Below, piece by piece: positions 16,920-30,500 of a DNA stretch of 64,000 nucleotides. Each line of letters begins with the position of its first letter. Position 1 is the stretch's first letter. The position numbers and the translations under genes were made by a program. Under the pieces are notes generated by a model. It did not search any database and had not been told where the DNA came from. It worked only from the letters and a program-made list of their open reading frames with translations. Source of the stretch: Pseudomonas viridiflava (GTDB lineage Bacteria; Pseudomonadota; Gammaproteobacteria; Pseudomonadales; Pseudomonadaceae). The stretch covers positions 1 to 64,000 of the forward strand of contig NZ_UTKY01000076.1 of NCBI RefSeq assembly GCF_900583165.1, given 5' to 3'.

Positions 16920-17471
16920 TCACACCCGCCGCGCAAACGTATCGCTGTGATTGCCCGACACCTTGCGGCAATGCACCAGCGCATCGCGAATCATAAAGTT
17001 CACCAGCGTCGGGGATACCCCCAATTCCTTGGCAATGTCCTTTTGCGGTACGCCGTGCAGGCGGTACATCTCAAATGCATAACGGGTGCGCTGTGGCAGC
17101 TCGGTCAGGGCGTCAGCGATGTTTTCCAGGGTGTTGAAGTTGATATGGGAGGTTTCCGGTGAAGCGCCGTGGATGACCACATTTAAGCCTTCCTCTTCCG
17201 TACCCGAATATTTGAGCTCCAGCGCCTGCTTGCGGTAGTGGTCGATCGCCAGGTTGCGCACGATCTGGAACAGGTAGCTGAGCTGGGCCTTGAACGACGA
17301 AGTGATCGTCGGTGCCGACTGCAGTCGGAAATAGGCATCTTGCACCACGTCTTCGGCGCGGGAGCGGCAGCCAGTGATACGTGCTGCGATCTTCACCAAA
17401 ATCAGTCGATTGTCGACGAATGCCTGAAGAAGGGGTGAGTCGCACCTGCCTGTGGATACTGTTTCCGTCAT
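16920..17471 (-). CDS. pvdS: Extracytoplasmic-function sigma factor PvdS
   Basis: PvdS is the iron-starvation sigma factor that directs RNA polymerase to pyoverdine promoters. The 183-residue protein matches P. aeruginosa PvdS as I recall it over nearly all its length: region 2 (LVKIAARITGCRSRAEDVVQD, FQIVRNLAIDHYRKQALE) and region 4 (LTELPQRTRYAFEMYRLHG, IAKELGVSPTLVNFMIRDAL). The ATG at 17471 has AGGTG upstream; a GTG at 17480 is the alternative. A Fur-type box lies 84-98 bases upstream, consistent with iron repression. PvdS-type boxes upstream of the acetyltransferase, pvdG and pvdH in this window are its likely targets. Confidence 0.96.
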   Translation of the reverse strand: MTETVSTGRCDSPLLQAFVDNRLILVKIAARITGCRSRAEDVVQDAYFRLQSAPTITSSFKAQLSYLFQIVRNLAIDHYRKQALELKYSGTEEEGLNVVIHGASPETSHINFNTLENIADALTELPQRTRYAFEMYRLHGVPQKDIAKELGVSPTLVNFMIRDALVHCRKVSGNHSDTFARRV

Positions 17472-17554
17472 GGAATTCACCTGGTTGCAAAAGAGGTTAG
17501 GGGAGGGCGTCCTTGCTGAGGCCTCCTACACATCGGGCAACAAATTAGGCTGAA

Positions 17555-17569
17555 TGATAATGATTGTCA
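17555..17569 (-). promoter_or_regulatory. Fur box upstream of pvdS
   Basis: TGATAATGATTGTCA matches the 7-1-7 Fur consensus (TGATAATNATTATCA) with a single mismatch and lies in the pvdS promoter region, as expected for Fur repression of the sigma factor. Confidence 0.85.
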
Positions 17570-17638
17570 AATGAGAAGGCGAACTAATCTTATGCCTTCT
17601 TGGAAGGTGTGAACCAGGTCTCGCTCATCTCTTGCGAC

Positions 17639-17662
17639 TAATTATTTGCCGGTGCCGTCCGT
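17639..17662 (+). promoter_or_regulatory. PvdS-type box upstream of pvdG-pvdL
   Basis: TAATT (one mismatch to TAAAT) and CGT are separated by exactly 16 bases, 110 bases upstream of the pvdG start. It is the only such box seen in the pvdS-pvdG gap. Confidence 0.7.
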
Positions 17663-17772
17663 TCTCATGGGGACAGGCTCGTTAGTAAAACGGCCAAGGA
17701 TCAGCACCCGCAGGAGGGCGAGATGGGTTTCTATCGTGCAGATGGCGCGTTTCAGTTTGGAGTCTTCAAGCG

Positions 17773-18525
17773 ATGAGCGCACCGACTCGACTGCGCCTGT
17801 TTTGCCTGCCTTATTCCGGCGCCAGTGCCATGGTGTATGCGCGCTGGCGCCGAGCCTTGCCTGAGTGGTTGCAGGTACATCCGTTGGAATTGCCGGGGCG
17901 CGGCATGCGCATGGATGAGCCGTTGCAGCGCGACATCGAAGCCTTGGCAGCCCAATTGGCCGAAGAAATCAGTCGCGACCTTGACGGCCCCTATGCCTTG
18001 TTCGGGCATAGCCTTGGCGGCTTGCTGGCGTTTGAGCTGGCGCATGCCTTGAAAGTACGCAACTTACCCGCACCCCTGGCGCTGTTTGCCTCTGGCACCG
18101 CTGGCCCAGCGTGTCGCGATGTCAGTGAGTACGCCATCGAAAAGACCGATGAACAACTGATCGCCCGTCTGCGTGAACTGCAGGGCACCGCCGAAGAAGC
18201 GCTGGCCAACCCCGAATTGATGGCGTTGATGCTACCGATCCTGCGCGCCGATTTCCTGTTGTGCGGCAGCTTCACCTACGGCGAGCGCGAGCCACTGGGC
18301 ATGCCGATCCATGTTTTCGGTGGCAAGCAAGACAGTGTGCGCGCCGACCAGTTGCTCGACTGGCAAGCCGACGCTGCCAGCGGGTTCTCCCTGGATATGT
18401 TCGACGGTCACCACTTCTTTCTCGTGCAGCACGAAGACGCTGTGCTGCGCTGCATACGCCGTTACGCCGACGAACACCTGGCCCGCTGGCGCAATGGTGT
18501 GGCTCGGCAACTGATCGCCGGCTGA
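17773..18525 (+). CDS. pvdG: Type II thioesterase PvdG
   Basis: PvdG is a stand-alone type II thioesterase of 250 residues that removes wrong acyl groups from peptide synthetase carrier domains. The alpha/beta-hydrolase fold shows S80 in GHSLGG and H213 in DGHHFF, with the family N-terminus LFCLPYSGASA. It precedes pvdL by 52 bases in the same direction, so it is probably co-transcribed and edits PvdL. Expression is expected from the PvdS box at 17639. Confidence 0.93.
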   Translation: MSAPTRLRLFCLPYSGASAMVYARWRRALPEWLQVHPLELPGRGMRMDEPLQRDIEALAAQLAEEISRDLDGPYALFGHSLGGLLAFELAHALKVRNLPAPLALFASGTAGPACRDVSEYAIEKTDEQLIARLRELQGTAEEALANPELMALMLPILRADFLLCGSFTYGEREPLGMPIHVFGGKQDSVRADQLLDWQADAASGFSLDMFDGHHFFLVQHEDAVLRCIRRYADEHLARWRNGVARQLIAG

Positions 18526-18577
18526 ATGCTCCCCGACTTCCCGATTTTCCCGTAAGCCGATTTCAGGCAGGAACCCC

Positions 18578-21500
18578 ATGATGGACGCCTTCGAACTTCC
18601 CCGCACACTGGTCCAGTCCCTTCAACGCCGTGCTGCCCAGACCCCGGATCAGGTAGCCCTGCGCTTCCTGGCTGAGTCCGCCGAGCAGAACGTTGTGCTC
18701 AGCTATCGCGATTTGGACAGCCGCGCCCGCACCATCGCCGCCGCCTTGCGAGCCAACGCAGACCTGGGCGACCGTGCGGTGTTGTTGTTCCCCAGCGGGC
18801 CGGACTACGTCGCGGCGTTCTTTGGTTGCCTGTACGCCGGGGTGATCGCCGTGCCGGCCTATCCGCCGGAGTCCACCCGCCGTCATCATCAGGAGCGTTT
18901 GCTGTCGATCATCGCCGACGCCGAGCCGCGCCTGCTGTTGACCATTGCCAGCCTCGCCGACGGCTTGGCCCAGATCGAAAACGCGCCGCCAGTGTTGAGC
19001 GTCGACAGCTTGGAAAGTGCCGGCCATTGGGTCGCCCCTGACCTGCACCCCGACGACATCGCCTTTTTGCAATACACCTCCGGCTCCACGGCACTGCCCA
19101 AAGGCGTGCAAGTCAGCCACGGTAACCTGGTGGCCAATGAAGTGCTGATCCGCCGTGGCTTTGGTATCGACCTCAACCTCGATGACGTGATCGTCAGTTG
19201 GCTGCCGCTCTACCATGACATGGGCCTGATCGGCGGCCTGTTGCAACCGATCTTCAGCGGTGTGCCGTGCGTGCTGATGTCGCCGGCGTACTTCCTCGGC
19301 CGTCCCTTGCGTTGGCTCGAAGCGATCAGCGCATACGGCGGCACCATCAGCGGCGGCCCGGATTTCGCCTACCGCCTGTGCAGCGAGCGGGTCAGTGAAT
19401 CGGCCCTGGAACGGCTGGACTTGAGCAAATGGCGCGTGGCCTATTCCGGCTCCGAGCCGATTCGCCTCGACACCCTGGAACGCTTTGCCGAGAAGTTCGT
19501 GGCCTGCGGGTTTACCCCGGACAATTTTTTCGCCTCCTACGGCCTGGCCGAAGCGACGCTGTTTGTCGCTGGCGGCACCCGTGGCCACGGCATCCCGTCG
19601 ATGCGCGTGGATGAGCAGGCGCTAGCCGCCAATCGTGCTGAGCCAGGGCAAGGTGGTGCGATCATGAGTTGCGGCACCAGCCAGCCTGAGCATGCGGTAC
19701 TGATCGTCGATCCCAACACCCTGGCAGAGCTGCCAGACAACAGCGTCGGCGAACTGTGGGCCACCGGCCCGAGCATCGCCCATGGCTACTGGCGCAACCC
19801 CGAAGCCACCGCCAAGACCTTCGTGCAGCATGCCGGTCGTACCTGGTTGCGCACCGGTGACCTGGGCTTTATGCGCGTTGGCGAGGTGTACATCACCGGT
19901 CGCTTGAAAGACCTGCTGATCGTGCGTGGCCACAACCTCTACCCCCAGGACATCGAGCAAACCATCGAGCGCGAAGTGGAAGTGGTGCGCAAGGGGCGGG
20001 TGGCGGCATTCGCCGTGAATGACCAGGGCCTGGAGGGCATAGGCATCGCCGCCGAGATCAGCCGCAGCGTGCAGAAAATCCTGCCGCCCGAAGCGTTGAT
20101 CAAGGCGATTCGCCAAGCCGTTGCTGAGGCCTATCAAGAGGCGCCGAGCGTGGTGGTGCTGCTCAACCCAGGGGCGTTGCCCAAGACCTCCAGCGGTAAG
20201 GTGCAACGTGCGGCGTGTGGTCTGCGCCATGCCGATGGCAGCCTCGACAGCTACGCACAATTCCCCGATCTGCAACAACAGGGCGGGGATGCCGCGCTGG
20301 CGTGCGAGCTGCAAAACCAGATCGCCGCGATCTGGTGCGAGCAACTGCAGGTTTCCGCCGTCGCGGCCGATGACCATTTCTTCCTGCTCGGCGGCAACTC
20401 CATCACCGCCACCCAAGTGGTCGCGCGTCTGAGGGAAACGCTCGCACTGGAATTGAACCTGCGCATGCTGTTCGAGGCGCCAACCCTGGAAGGCTTCGCC
20501 GCGCAGGTCGCGCAATTGCAACAGGATGGCGGCGTCGCCCAAGGCGCCATCCATGCGTTGTCGCGTCAGGACGAACTGCCCCAATCCCTGGCGCAGAACC
20601 GCCTGTGGATCACCTGGCAACTGGCCCCCCACAGCAGCGCCTACACCATCCCCGGTGCCCTGCGCCTGCGGGGCGAGCTGGATGAAGACGCCGTGCGTGC
20701 CAGCTTTGAGCAACTGATCCAGCGCCATGAAGCGCTGCGTACGCGTTTCTATGAACGTGATGGCCAAGCGTTCCAGCGCGTCGACGCCAAGGCTGGTTTC
20801 GAGCTGCAAGTCATCGACCTCAGCGACCTGCCCGTCGCTGAGCGAGAGGCGCGTGCGCAACAGATCCGCGAGGACGAAGCGCGCACTCAGTTCGACCTGG
20901 AAAAAGGCCCGCTGCTGTGGGTGACCCTGGTGCGCCTGGACGATGAAGATCACCAGTTGTTGGTGACCCTGCACCACATCATCGCTGATGGTTGGTCGCT
21001 CAATATCCTCATCGACGAATTCTCACGCCTGTACGCTGCGGCATCCCAAGGTCAACACCTGGAACTGCCACCCCTGGCCCTGCAATACGCCGACTACGGC
21101 AGTTGGCAGCGCCAATGGCTGGCCGAGGGTGAAGGCCAGCGCCAACTGGCGTACTGGAAAACCCAGTTGGGCGAAGAGCACCCCACCCTCAGCCTGGCCA
21201 CCGACCACCCACGCTCGGCGCATCACTGCAACAGCGCATCGCGCCATACCGTACGCCTGAGCACCGGCCTGAGTGACGCCATCCGCCAGACCGCCCAGGC
21301 TAATGCGTCGACGCCGTTCATGCTGTTGCTGGCGGCCTTCCAAACCTTGCTCTACCGCTACAGCGGCCAGCGCGATATCCGCATTGGCGTGCCCAACGCC
21401 AACCGCCCGCGTCAGGAAACCCAGGGCCTGATCGGCTTTTTTATCAACACGCTGGTATTGCGCGCCGAGCTGGACGGGCGCCTGCCGTTCGACGAGCTGT

Positions 21501-24500
21501 TGGCTGCCACTCGCGAGACTGCAATGGGCGCCCAGGCCCACCAGGACTTGCCCTTCGAGCAACTGCTGGAAGCCTTCCCCCAGGCTCGCGAACAAGGCCT
21601 GTTCCAGGTCATGTTCAACCATCAACAACGCGATCTGAGCGCATTACGCCGCCTGCCGGGCATGCTCGCCGATGAGCTGCCATGGCACAGCCGCGAAGCC
21701 AAGTTCGACCTGCAACTGCACAGCGAAGAAGACCGCAACGGGCGGTTGAGCCTGTCGTTCGACTACGCCGATGAGCTGTTCGACGCCCGCACCATCGAAC
21801 GTCTGGCCGAGCATTTCACTCGTCTGCTGCAAGGCGTATGCGAGCAACCCCAGCAAGCCATCGGCGAGCTCCCGCTGATGCAACAAGACGAACAGCAGGC
21901 GTGGAGCCAAGCACCGTGCGCGCCCGCCGCGCAATGGCTGCCCGAACTGCTCAACCAACACACTTCGGATGCCACCGCATTGGTCTGGCAGGACGGCAGC
22001 CTGACCTTCGCCCAACTGCACACCCAAGCTAATCGCCTGGCCCATTACCTGCGCGACAAAGGCGTCGGCCCTGATGTGTGCGTGGCGATCGCCGCCGAGC
22101 GTTCGCCGCAACTGCTGGTCGGCCTGTTGGCAATCATCAAAGCCGGCGGCGCCTACGTGCCGCTCGACCCGGATTACCCCGCCGACCGCCTGGCCTATAT
22201 GCTCAAGGACAGCGGCGTGCACCTGCTGCTGACCCAGACCGCGCTGCTGGAGCAACTGCCCACGGCCGAAGGCGTATGCGTAATCGCCATGGACAGCCTG
22301 CACCTCGACAACTGGCCGACTCAGCCGCCGGGCTTGCACCTGCACGGCGACAACCTCGCCTACGTGATCTACACCTCTGGTTCCACCGGCCAACCCAAAG
22401 GTGTGGGCAACACCCACGCGGCCCTGGCCGAGCGCTTGCAGTGGATGCAGGCCACTTACCAGCTCAATAAAACCGATGTGCTGATGCAAAAGGCGCCGAT
22501 CAGTTTCGACGTGTCGGTGTGGGAATGCTTCTGGCCGCTGATCACCGGCTGCCGCCTGGTACTGGCCGGCCCCGGCGAGCATCGCGACCCGCACCGTATC
22601 GCGCAGTTGGTACAGGAGCACGGCGTGACCACGCTGCACTTTGTGCCACCGTTGTTGCAGCTGTTTATCGATGAGCCGCTGGCCGCTGAATGCACCAGCT
22701 TGCGTCGCTTGTTCTCCGGCGGCGAAGCGTTGCCGGCCGAGTTGCGCAACCGTGTATTGGCGCAGTTGCCGGCGGTGCAATTGCATAACCGTTATGGCCC
22801 GACCGAAACCGCGATCAACGTGACCCACTGGCACTGCCGCGCCGAAGACGGCGAGCGCTCGCCGATTGGCCGACCGCTGGGCAACGTCATCTGCCGCGTG
22901 CTCGACGAGCAGCTCAACCCTGTGCCGTTGGGCGTGCCGGGTGAGTTGTGCATTGGTGGCATTGGCTTGGCCCGAGGTTACCTTGGTCGCGCGGGGTTGA
23001 CCGCTGAACGGTTTGTCGCCGACCACCAAGGCGCGCGTCTGTATCGCACCGGTGACCGTGCACGTTGGAGCGCCGACGGTGTGCTCGAATACCTTGGCCG
23101 TCTGGACCAACAGGTCAAGCTGCGCGGTTTCCGCGTGGAGCCGGAAGAAATTGAAGCACGCATGCTCGCCTTGGACGGCATAGCCCAAGCCGTGGTGCTG
23201 GTACGTGACGCACAATTGATCGGTTACTTCACCGCCCATGGCGAGCTGGACGACGCACAGGTTAAAACCGCCCTGGCCGCCGAGTTGCCGGAGTACATGG
23301 TGCCCGCGCTGTTGATGCGCCTGGACGCCATGCCCCTGAGCCCCAGCGGCAAGCTGGACCGTCGCGCACTGCCTATACCTGTGTGGCAAACCCGCGAACA
23401 CATCGAGCCCGAAACCCCGCTGCAACAGCAGATCGCAGCCATCTGGCGCGAAGTCCTCGGCGTGCCACGCGTCGGCCTGCGCGATGATTTCTTCGCCCTC
23501 GGTGGCCACTCGTTGCTGGCCACGCAAATCATCTCCCGCACCCGCCAGGCGTGTGACGTCGAGCTGCCGTTGCGCACCCTGTTCGAAGCCAGTGAGCTGG
23601 GCGCGTTTGCTGCGCAAGTCGCGCTGATCCAGGCGTCGGGCCAGCGCAACCAACAAACCGCCATCGCCAAGGTCGACCGCAGCAAGCCCGTGCCGTTGTC
23701 CTATTCCCAGCAGCGCATGTGGTTCCTGTGGCAGATGGAGCCAGACAGCCCCGCGTACAACGTCGGCGGCATGGCACGCCTGCGTGGCGTGCTGGATGTG
23801 GGGCGTTTCGAGGCGGCGTTGCAAGCCTTGATCATGCGTCACGAAACCCTGCGCACGACGTTCCCGAGTGTGGATGGCGTGGCCTATCAGAAGGTCTCGG
23901 CACAAACCGGCCTGCGCATGGACTGGCAGGACATTTCGACGCTGAATGAAACCGAGCGCCAACAACGTCTGCAACAACTGGCCGATCACGAAGCCCACAC
24001 TCCGTTCAACCTGGAAACCGGGCCGCTGCTGCGCGCCTGTGTGGTCAAGGCCGGCGAGCAGGAGCACTACCTGGTGCTGACCCTGCACCATATCGTCACC
24101 GAAGGCTGGGCCATGGACATCTTTGCCCGTGAACTCAGCGCACTGTACGAAGCCTTTATCGACGAGCGTGAGTCGCCGCTGGCGGCATTGCCGGTGCAGT
24201 ACCTGGATTACAGCGTGTGGCAGCGCCAGTGGTTGGAGGCTGGCGAGCGCCAGCGCCAATTGGATTACTGGACCGCGCAGCTGGGCAGCGAACACCCGTT
24301 GCTGGAACTGCCCGGTGACCGCCCACGCCCGCCGGTGCAAAGCCACCAGGGCGAGTTGTACCGTTTCGATTTGAGTGATGACCTGGCCGCCCGCGTCCGT
24401 GTCTTCAATGCCGAGCGCGGCCTGACCCTGTTCATGACCATGACCGCCACCCTGGCCGTGTTGCTCTACCGCTACAGCGGCCAGACCGACCTGCGCATCG

Positions 24501-27500
24501 GTGCGCCGGTGGCCAATCGTATCCGCCCGGAAAGCGAAGGGCTGATCGGTGCGTTCCTCAACACCCAAGTGCTGCGTTGCCAGCTCACTGGGCAGATGAA
24601 GGTGGCCGAGCTGTTCGAGCACGTGCGCCATACCGTGATCGAAGGCCAGTCCCATCAGGACTTGCCGTTCGACCATCTGGTGGAAGCCCTGCAACCACCC
24701 CGCAGTGCGGCCTACAACCCGCTGTTCCAGGTGATGTGCAACGTGCAGCGCTGGGAATTCCAGCAGAGCCGCCAACTGGCCGGCATGACGGTGGAGTACC
24801 TGGCCAACGATGCCCGCGCGACCAAGTTCGACCTCAATCTGGAAGTCACCGACCTCGACCATCGCCTGGGTTGCTGCCTCACCTACAGCACCGACCTGTT
24901 TGATGAGCCGCGCATTGCGCGCATGGCCGAGCATTGGCGCAACCTGCTGGAAGCGTTGATTGCCGATCCGCAACAGCGTCTCAGTGAATTGCCGCTGCTG
25001 ACGCAGGATGAACAACGCGCCTTGCACGACAGCCTGGGCGTCGAAAAGGGTGAGCATCGTCTCGACCAGTGCATCCACACGTTGTTCTGCCAGCAGGCGC
25101 TTAAGCGTGCGGATGCCCCGGCGCTGACCTTCGGGGGCGCTACCCTTAGCTACCGTGAACTGAACGAACGCGCCAACCGCCTGGCCTGGATGCTGCGCGA
25201 GCGCGGCGTTGGCCCGCAGGTGCGTGTTGGCCTGGCGCTGCCGCGCTCGCTGGAAATGGTCATCGGCCTGCTGGCGATCCTCAAGGCCGGCGGCGCCTAT
25301 GTGCCGCTGGACCCGGAATACCCGCTGGACCGCCTGCACTACATGATCGAAGACAGCGGCATCGGCCTGCTGCTCAGCGATGCAGCAATGTTCAAAGCCC
25401 TCGGCGAACTACCGGCCAGCGTGGCGTGCTGGTGCCTGGAAGATGACCTGCCGGTACTCGCCAATTACCCGGCAGATGACGTGCCGTTTATCAGCTTGCC
25501 GCAACACCAGGCGTACCTGATCTACACCTCGGGCTCCACCGGCAAGCCCAAGGGCGTGGTGGTGTCCCACGGTGAAATTGCCATGCATTGCCAAGCGGTG
25601 ATCGAGCGTTTCGGCATGCGCCCGGACGACTGTGAGCTGCACTTTTATTCCATCAACTTCGACGCCGCCACCGAGCGCTTGCTGGTTCCACTGCTTAGCG
25701 GTGCACAAGTGGTCTTGCGTGCCCAAGGCCAGTGGGATGCCGAAGAAATCTGCGGCCTGATCCGCGCCCATCGCATCAATATCCTCGGTTTCACCCCAAG
25801 CTACGGCAGCCAGTTGGCGCAGTGGCTGGCGACCCAGCAGCAGACCTTGCCGGTGCGCATGTGCATCACCGGCGGCGAGGCGCTGACCGGCGAACACTTG
25901 GCGCGCATCCGTGCGGCGTTCCAGCCAAACGTGTTCTTCAACGCCTATGGCCCGACCGAAACCGTGGTGATGCCGCTGGCCAGCCTGGCGCCGGACCAAT
26001 TGGAAGAGGGCGCGGGCAGCGTGCCAATTGGCAGCATCATCGGCGACCGCGTGGCCTACATCTTCGATGCCGACCTGGCGTTGGTGCCCCAAGGGGCGAC
26101 GGGCGAGTTGTATGTCGGCGGCGCCGGCCTGGCCCAGGGGTATCACGAGCGTCCGGGTATGACGGCGGAGCGTTTTGTTGCTGACCCTTTTGCCAGCAAC
26201 GGCGGGCGCCTGTACCGCACCGGCGACCTGGTGCGCCAACGCGCCGATGGGTTAGTGGAGTACCTGGGGCGTATCGACCATCAGGTGAAGATTCGCGGTT
26301 TCCGCATTGAGTTGGGGGAGATCGAAACCCGCTTGTTGGAACACGAGGCCGTGCGTGAAGCGGTGGTGCTGGCGCTGGATTCGCCGAGTGGCAAACAGCT
26401 GGTGGCCTATTTGGTCAGCGACGCGGAGCACGGCGTTTTGCGTGAGGCACTGAAAACCCATCTCAAGGCGCAATTGCCGGACTACATGGTGCCCGCGCAT
26501 TTGATCGTGCTCGACAGCATGCCGCTGACCGCCAATGGCAAGCTCGACCGTCGCGCCTTGCCGGAGCCGGACCCCGAGGCCAATCGCCAACACTACGTGG
26601 CGCCCCGCAATGAGTTGGAGCACACCCTCGCAGCGATCTGGGCGGCGGTGCTGAACGTGCAGCAAGTCGGTTTGGACGATAACTTCTTTGAGCTGGGCGG
26701 CGACTCGATCTTGTCGATCCAGGTGGTCAGCCGTGCACGCCAGGCGGGGATTCATTTCAGCCCTCGCGATTTGTTCCAGCACCAGACCGTGCAAACCCTG
26801 GCCGCCGTTGCCACCCGTTCCGAGCAGGTCACGGCGGAGCAGGGCGTGCTCACCGGCAGTTCAGGCCTGACGCCGATCCAGCATTGGTTCTTCGATACCG
26901 AGATTCCACAGCGTCAGCACTGGAACCAGGCGTTGTTGCTCAAGCCGTTGCAACTGCTGGAACCTCATCGCCTGGAGCAAGCGCTGCTGGCAGTGCTGGA
27001 ACACCACGATGCGCTACGCCTGAGCTTCACCCAGCGTGACCGCCAATGGCACGCTGAACACTTGGCCGTACCCGAAGGCGGCGTGCTGATGCAGGCGCAG
27101 GTGCGCGATATGCAGCAGTGCACCGCACTGTTCACCGACGCCCAACGCAGCCTCGACCTGGCACACGGCCCGCTGCTGCGCGCCTTGCTGGTAGATGGCC
27201 CCGAAGGCCAGCAACGCCTGCTGATCGCGATCCATCACCTGGTGGTGGACGGCGTGTCGTGGCGCGTACTGCTCGAAGACCTGCAAACGGTTTACCGTCA
27301 GTTGGGCGACGGCCAGTCCGTCAGCCTGCCGGCCAAGACCAGTGCCTTGCGTGACTGGGCGTCGCGCTTGCAGGCCTATGCGGGCAGTGAATCCCTGCGC
27401 GAAGAACTGAGCGTGTGGCAACACCAATTGGCCGGCCCTGCGGTGACGTTGCCGGTGGACCGCCCGCAAGGCACGCTGCGCAACCGCGATGCCGACACGG

Positions 27501-30500
27501 TCAGCGTGCGCCTGAATGCCGAGCACACCCGTCAGTTGCTGCAACACGCGCCAAGCGCCTACCGCACCCAGGTCAACGATTTGCTGCTGACTGCGCTGGC
27601 CCGCGTGTTGTGCCGCTGGAGCGGGCATGAGTCGGCATTGATCCAACTGGAAGGCCACGGCCGCGAAACCCTGTTCGATGACATCGACCTGACTCGTAGC
27701 GTCGGCTGGTTTACCAGTGCTTATCCGTTGCGCCTGACCCCGGTGCACATCGAAGAAGCGGCCGGGCAGGGCGCCTCGATCAAGGCGATCAAGGAGCAGC
27801 TGCGCGGCGTACCGCATAAAGGCCTGGGTTATGGCGTGCTGCGCTACCTGGCAGACGACCTGATCAAACAGACCATGGCTGCGCTGCCGAGCGCCGAGAT
27901 CACCTTCAACTACCTGGGCCAGTTCGACCAGAGCTTTGGCAGCGATGCGCTGTTCCATCCGCTGGACGAATCCGCAGGCATCGCCCATGACCCGGACGCG
28001 CCACTGCCCAATGCCCTGAGCGTCGACAGCCAGGTGTACGGCGGTGAACTGGTACTGCGCTGGACCTTCAGTCGCGAACGCCATGACCCCCACACCATCC
28101 GCGAATTGGCCGAAGCCTACCTCGCCGAACTGCAAAGCCTGGTCGCGCACTGCCTCAAGGACGGCGCCGGCGGCCTGACGCCGTCCGACTTCCCCCTGGC
28201 GCACCTGACCCAGCCGCAACTGGATGCCTTGCCGGTACCGGCCAGCGCCATCGAAGACGTGTACCCGCTGACCCCGATGCAGGAAGGCCTGCTGCTGCAC
28301 ACCCTGCTGGAGCCGGGCACTGGGCTCTACTACATGCAGGACCGCTACCGCATCAACAGCGCCCTGGACCCCGAGCGCTTCGCCCAGGCCTGGCAGGCGG
28401 TGATCGCCCGTCATGAAGCCTTGCGCGCATCGTTCTGCTGGAACGTCGGCGAAGACATGCTGCAAGTGATCCACAAGCCGGGCAATACGCCGATTGAATA
28501 CCTGGACTGGAGCGCCGACCCAGAAGGCGAGCAGGAGCCGCGCCTGCAAGCCTTGCTCAAGGCCGAGCGCGAAGCCGGCTTCGATCTGCTCAACCAGGCA
28601 CCGTTCCATCTGCGTTTGATTCGCGTCGGTGCCGAGCGTTACTGGTTCATGATGAGTAACCACCACATCCTCATCGATGCTTGGTGCCGTTCGCTGCTGA
28701 TGAATGACTTCTTCGATATCTACATGGCCCTGGGTGAAGGCCGCGAGGCGCAACTGGCTACGCCGCCGCGTTATCGCGACTACATCGCCTGGCTGCAACG
28801 CCAGAACCTCAATGAAGCGCGCCAGTGGTGGCAGCAGAACCTGCAAGGGTTTGAACGCACCACGCCGATTCCGAGCGACCGACCCTTTATGCGTGACCAC
28901 GCAGGCCACGGTGGCATGGTGGTGGGCGACTGCTACACCCGCCTTGATGCCCGTGATGGCGCGCAACTGCGTGAGTTGGCCCAGGCGCATCAACTGACCG
29001 TCAACACCTTTGCGCAAGCCGCTTGGGCGTTGGTGCTTCGGCGCTTGAGCGGCGATCGTGACGTGCTATTTGGTGTCACCGTAGCCGGGCGCCCGGTGGA
29101 AATGCCCGAGATGCAACGCACCGTCGGCCTGTTCATCAACAGCATCGCACTGCGGGTGAAGCTGCCTGAGGACGATCAACCGTGCAGCGTGCGCCAATGG
29201 CTGAGCGGTTTGCTCGACAGCAATATGCAACTGCGCGAGTACGAATACCTGCCGCTGGTGACCATTCAGGAACACAGCGAATTGCCCAAGGGTCAGCCGC
29301 TGTTCGACAGCCTGTTCGTGTTTGAAAACGCTCCGGTGGAAGTCTCAGTGTTGGACCGTGCGCAAAGCCTGAATGCCACTTCGGACTCCGGCCGCACCCA
29401 CACCAACTTCCCGCTGACCGCAGTGTGCTACCCGGGCGATGACCTCGGCTTGCACCTGTCCTATGACCAGCGTTACTTCGATGAAACCACCGTGCAAGGC
29501 ATGCTCGGCGAGTTCAAGCGCCTGCTGCTGGCGCTGGTGCAGGGATTCCATGGCGACATGGCCGACCTGCCGCTGATTGGCGAGCAGGAGCGCGAGTTCC
29601 TGGTGGACGGCTGCAACCAGAGCGAGCACGCCTACCCGCTGGAGCGCAGTTATGTCGAGCTGTTTGAAGCGCAAGTAGCCGAACATCCACAGCGTATCGC
29701 CGCCAGTTGCCTTGACCAGCAATGGAGCTATGCCGAACTGAACCGCCGCAGTAACCACCTGGGTCACGCGTTGATCAAGGCCGGCGTCGGTCTGGATCAG
29801 CCGGTGGCACTGCTGGCCGAACGCAGCCTCGACCTGCTGGGCATGATCATCGGCAGCTTCAAGGCCGGTGCCGGTTACCTGCCGCTGGACCCGGGCCTGC
29901 CAAGCCAGCGCCTGAGCCGCATCATCGATTTAAGCCGCACGCCGTTGCTGGTGTGCACCCAGGCGTGTCGCGAACAGGCTGAGCAACTGCTGGAAGAATT
30001 CGCCTGCTCGGGGCGGCCGAAACTGCTGGTGTGGGAAGCATTGGATGAGCGTGATGAAAACCCTGGCGTCTACAGCGTCCCGGACAATCTCGCCTACGTG
30101 ATCTACACCTCGGGTTCCACCGGCCTGCCCAAAGGCGTGATGGTGGAGCAGCGCGGCATGCTCAATAACCAGTTGAGCAAGGTGCCATATCTGGCGCTGA
30201 GCCCGGCGGATGTGATCGCACAAACGGCTTCGCAAAGCTTCGACATTTCCGTATGGCAATTCCTCGCTGCGCCGCTGTTTGGTGCACGGGTGGACATCGT
30301 GCCGAACACCATCGCCCATGATCCGCAGGGCCTGCTGGCGCATGTACAGGCCCAAGGCATCAGCGTACTCGAAAGCGTGCCTTCACTGATCCAGGGCATG
30401 CTTGCCCAAGACCGCATCCGCCTCGATGGCCTGCGCTGGATGCTGCCCACCGGTGAAGCCATGCCGCCGGAGCTGGCGCACCAGTGGCTGCAACGTTACC

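Noticed and set aside
17646..17864. A 72-codon frame running through the pvdG promoter
   Set aside because: It overlaps the PvdS-type box and the pvdG start, and its translation has no family features.
21644..25339. A 1231-codon open frame on the minus strand opposite pvdL
   Set aside because: It is a shadow of the GC-rich pvdL frame; the translation is rich in His, Gln, Arg and Gly without domain motifs, and the + strand frame has clear peptide synthetase domains throughout.
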